Below, one piece after another: positions 63,101-64,000 of a stretch of 64,000 nt of DNA. Position 1 is the first letter of the stretch; every line of letters starts with the position of its first letter. Origin of the DNA: Desertivirga arenae (GTDB taxonomy: Bacteria > Bacteroidota > Bacteroidia > Sphingobacteriales > Sphingobacteriaceae); assembly GCF_017355785.1 (NCBI RefSeq), contig NZ_JAFEWE010000002.1:627264-691263 (forward strand). Direction: 5' to 3'. The notes below the pieces were generated by a model. The model saw only the letters and a list, made by a program, of their open reading frames with translations. It did no database searches and was not told where the DNA came from. A program made the position numbers and the translations under genes.

Positions 63101-63350
63101 ATCCAGTTGCACTAACATTAGTTGAGCCAGAGGACTGCAAAGTCTCCTTTTCACTTTCAGTTAACCTTGGAATAAGTAATCCCTTGTTGTTTGAAGTAAT
63201 ATCAAGGATAGCCGAAGTGTTAGGCTTTGTGGTTCCAATACCCACAGAACCAGTCTGAGCTTTAGCTACTTGCGAAAAGGCAATAAAGGTCAACAGGCAA
63301 GAAATTGTCCATGCCCTATTATTTAAAATATCTAACATTTTTTTCTTCAT
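60150..63350 (-). CDS. large collagen-like repeat surface protein
   Basis: The 1066-residue protein begins with a signal peptide (about residues 1-32) and a Bacteroidota adhesin/tail-fibre type head (GSVGIGTTKPNTSAILDI, SNNKGLLIPRL). Residues about 116-571 hold eleven repeats of an SA(F/Y)xxWKSxPGNxNK..FxxxKG unit joined by G-x-y collagen-like linkers (GKDG, GTNG). Residues about 572-860 hold seven repeats of a NASGELxLTFSDGTTKNVGVxKG unit with GTNG linkers. A KWYVDSAAPD segment and a C-terminal domain (about 905-1066, with LVFATSVEERMRI) close the protein. No T9SS sorting domain is evident at its C-terminus. It is probably a fibrous adhesin or surface layer protein; trimer formation is inferred. 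Confidence 0.85.
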   Translation of the reverse strand: MKKKMLDILNNRAWTISCLLTFIAFSQVAKAQTGSVGIGTTKPNTSAILDITSNNKGLLIPRLTESEKETLQSSGSTNVSATGLLIYNTTTNKFNFWLNDRWIELSTNQSLIGNGLSAYQIWLNVGHTGTEQEFLLSLKGNDGARGAAGQSAFELWKSLPGNALKTETDFLSSIKGLDGRNGRDGQSAFELWKSLPGNASKSETDFLLSIKGIDGINGKDGLNGKDGLNGADGRDGLNGKDGLSAFDIWITLPGNENKTLQDYFAFFKGKDGSNGTDGINGTNGRDGQSAYEIWKSIPGNENKTLSEYFSAFKGKDGSNGMDGRDGTNGVDGINGQSAFDSWKALPGNENKSLNDFFAFFKGKDGVDGKDGVNGTNGVDGKNGQDGTNGINGQDGKSALDLWKSIPGNENKTLTDYFAAFKGKDGSNGQDGLNGKDGKSAFDIWKSQAGNENKTMDDYFAFFKGKDGINGTNGSNGTDGKSAFDIWKSQSGNENKTEADFLLYMKGVDGKDGVSAYQAWLNAGNSGSEATFLSSLKGLNGQSAYELWKLLPGNASKSEAEFLAYLQGEDGVNITNISLNASGELVFQMSNGETRNVGVVKGLDGVSIRKATQNASGELLLDFSDGTTKNVGLVKGVDGTNGISITAATQNASGELILTFSDGTSKSVGVIKGTNGTNGTSITNAVQNANGELVLTFSDATTRNVGVVKGINGTNGTNGTNGTNGISISGATQNALGELVLTFTDGTTKNVGLIKGTNGTNGTNGTNGVSITSADRNAAGELILTFSDGTTKNLGVIKGADGAKGDNGLSITNAVINGSGQLILTFSDATVVNVGMVKGTDGTNGKDGTNGKDGTDGKAGSKWYVDSAAPDDVIGVEGDYYLNNLTGDVYAKTVTGWGEPVANIRPRTSGLWSLSGNSGTDPGTGGDYLGTNDKKDLVFATSVEERMRIKATGNIGIATTSPGANLHVNGTFILGKQGSVLTRVLKSKLPLDVADMQGGTAQKYTFSIPAAGVGSTVTVSPESELPDGVTISYARVSAPGIIEVKFYNATSGAKNPDSMNYYITVVE
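60774..61637 (-). repeat. seven repeats of type B in the collagen-like gene
   Basis: About 34-45 codon units share the core ASGELxLTFSDGTTKNVG followed by a GTNG-type linker. Type B differs in sequence from type A and forms a second array directly after it. Confidence 0.85.
61638..63005 (-). repeat. eleven degenerate repeats of type A in the collagen-like gene
   Basis: About 30-60 codon units each start with SA(F/Y/L)xxW and end in KG followed by a variable G-x-y linker. Similarity between units at the DNA level makes homologous recombination and length change possible. Confidence 0.85.
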
Positions 63351-63412
63351 GGCCTAAAACATTAACACTCAATGGTTAGTGAGGCATCGTTAACTAAAAG
63401 TTTTCCTTTAGA

Positions 63413-63445
63413 TAAAATTTCTCTCTTTATACGCGTGAAATTTTA
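63413..63445. promoter_or_regulatory. inverted repeat in the divergent adhesin/transketolase region
   Basis: TAAAATTTC (63413-63421) and GAAATTTTA (63437-63445) are perfect 9-base arms with a 15-base spacer. The AT-rich sequence makes chance more likely, so support is modest. It lies 63-95 bases before the adhesin ATG. Confidence 0.35.
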
Positions 63446-63519
63446 GCAGGTTACATAAATCGTAAGAAATTGTTAATAATTTTAAAAGAGCTAAAACGGT
63501 GGCATTCAAGGGAAATAAT

Positions 63520-63527
63520 TACTTTTG
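63520..63527 (+). promoter_or_regulatory. -7 box of transketolase gene
   Basis: TACTTTTG matches TAnnTTTG, 18 bases before the ATG at 63546, leaving a leader of about 12 bases. No clear TTTG lies at the -33 position, so the box is only partly supported. Confidence 0.45.
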
Positions 63528-63545
63528 GCGCTTTCTTAAAAAATT

Positions 63546-64000
63546 ATGAATCCAGATATAGACAAATTAAAAGATATCGCAACGCAGGTACGTCGTGATA
63601 TTGTCCGCATGGTACACCAGTGCCAGTCGGGCCACCCTGGAGGTTCATTAGGCTGTACCGATTACCTGGTAGCCTTGTACTTCCATATCATGAAACACGA
63701 TCCGAAGTTTAATATGGATGGTAAAGGCGAAGACTTGTTCTTCCTTTCTAATGGCCATATTTCTCCGGTGTTCTACAGCGTACTTGCTCGCTCTGGATAT
63801 TTTGAGGTAGCAGAACTGGCTACTTTCCGTAAGCTTAACTCCAGGTTACAAGGTCACCCCACTACACACGAAGGTCTTCCAGGTATCCGTATGGCTTCTG
63901 GTTCTTTGGGCCAGGGCTTATCAGTAGCTATCGGTGCAGCGCAAGCTAAAAGATTAAACGGCGATGATTCTTTCGTTTACACTCTTCACGGGGATGGTGA
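63546..64000 (+). CDS. tkt: transketolase, N-terminal subunit (cut by window edge)
   Basis: About 151 codons are seen from the ATG. Thiamine pyrophosphate-binding features include CQSGHPGGSLGCTDYLVALY, FFLSNGHISPVFY, ASGSLGQGLSVAIGAA and the incomplete GDGE motif at the very end. Bacteroidota commonly encode transketolase as two genes, N-terminal and C-terminal halves; the second should follow outside the window. It transfers two-carbon units in the pentose phosphate pathway, which is also the fate of arabinose taken up by the 38-50 kb locus. Confidence 0.9.
   Translation, partial: MNPDIDKLKDIATQVRRDIVRMVHQCQSGHPGGSLGCTDYLVALYFHIMKHDPKFNMDGKGEDLFFLSNGHISPVFYSVLARSGYFEVAELATFRKLNSRLQGHPTTHEGLPGIRMASGSLGQGLSVAIGAAQAKRLNGDDSFVYTLHGDG

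Overview
The window reads as a chromosomal segment of a Bacteroidota bacterium, most likely of the Sphingobacteriaceae (Pedobacter-like). The grounds are SusC/SusD and FecR/ECF-sigma systems, type IX secretion (T9SS) components and sorting domains, a TamL lipoprotein, DUF4249, DUF3606 and CHRD proteins, a split transketolase, and promoters of the Bacteroidota form (TTTG at -33, TAnnTTTG at -7). The assignment rests on protein families and motifs only; no 16S gene is present. There are no IS elements, phage genes or CRISPR arrays, and one tRNA gene (Cys).

Layout. 1-5.3 kb: a leftward surface-glycan operon (GT8, two tandem-duplicated GT2 genes, an unassigned glycosyltransferase-like gene, a Wzx-type flippase and the start of a GT11 fucosyltransferase). 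5.3-7.1 kb: a YpfJ-type zinc peptidase and an outer-membrane beta-barrel. 7.1-12.8 kb: a leftward CHRD lipoprotein - ECF sigma - FecR - TonB-dependent receptor - DUF4249 lipoprotein system. 12.9-17.1 kb: a small membrane protein, tamL, a SpoU-type RNA methyltransferase, tRNA-Cys with a 58-residue basic protein, and a possible 29-residue membrane peptide. 17.2-24.1 kb: a leftward partner-switching operon (membrane coiled-coil protein, REC-PP2C phosphatase, STAS anti-anti-sigma, HATPase switch kinase) followed by a giant propeller hybrid histidine kinase. 24.2-26.3 kb: two GT2 genes. 26.5-33.4 kb: a rightward overlapping signalling operon (REC-PAS-kinase, CHASE3-HAMP-GAF-kinase with three REC domains, single REC, CheR, CheB) with no chemoreceptor, CheA or CheW. 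33.5-36.0 kb: lysA and lysC. 36.3-37.7 kb: a DUF3606 protein and an EEP-family hydrolase. 37.9-50.0 kb: an arabinan-type polysaccharide utilisation locus (FecR, SusC, SusD, two GH43, GH51, aldose epimerase). 50.2-55.8 kb: kup, a short T9SS-sorted protein, and a FAH hydrolase - M23 peptidase - Bcp operon. 55.9-63.4 kb: a leftward surface-structure operon (1066-residue collagen-like repeat protein, CHU_C/T9SS type B protein, PorP/SprF, PorE-like OmpA protein). 63.5 kb to the edge: the first transketolase subunit.

How the parts work together. The utilisation locus makes a complete outline for arabinan: capture and import through SusD/SusC, endo- and exo-cleavage by GH43 and GH51, and sugar anomer interconversion by the epimerase. 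FecR plus an STN domain on SusC imply sigma-factor control, but no sigma gene lies beside this FecR. A repeated TAATTGGTT motif, three copies at an exact 14-bp period before susC and single copies before fecR and the GH51 gene, is a candidate control element not explained by the genes. The operon at 55.9-63.4 kb pairs a very large repetitive protein with T9SS outer-membrane partners and looks like an export-and-anchor unit. The two signalling operons on either side of 24-26 kb carry between them nine REC or kinase modules plus a partner switch and a CheB/CheR pair, and may belong to one surface or biofilm behaviour programme, which is inference. Several starts were moved from the longest reading frame to internal ATG codons that begin a signal peptide; a few genes appear to use TTG or GTG.
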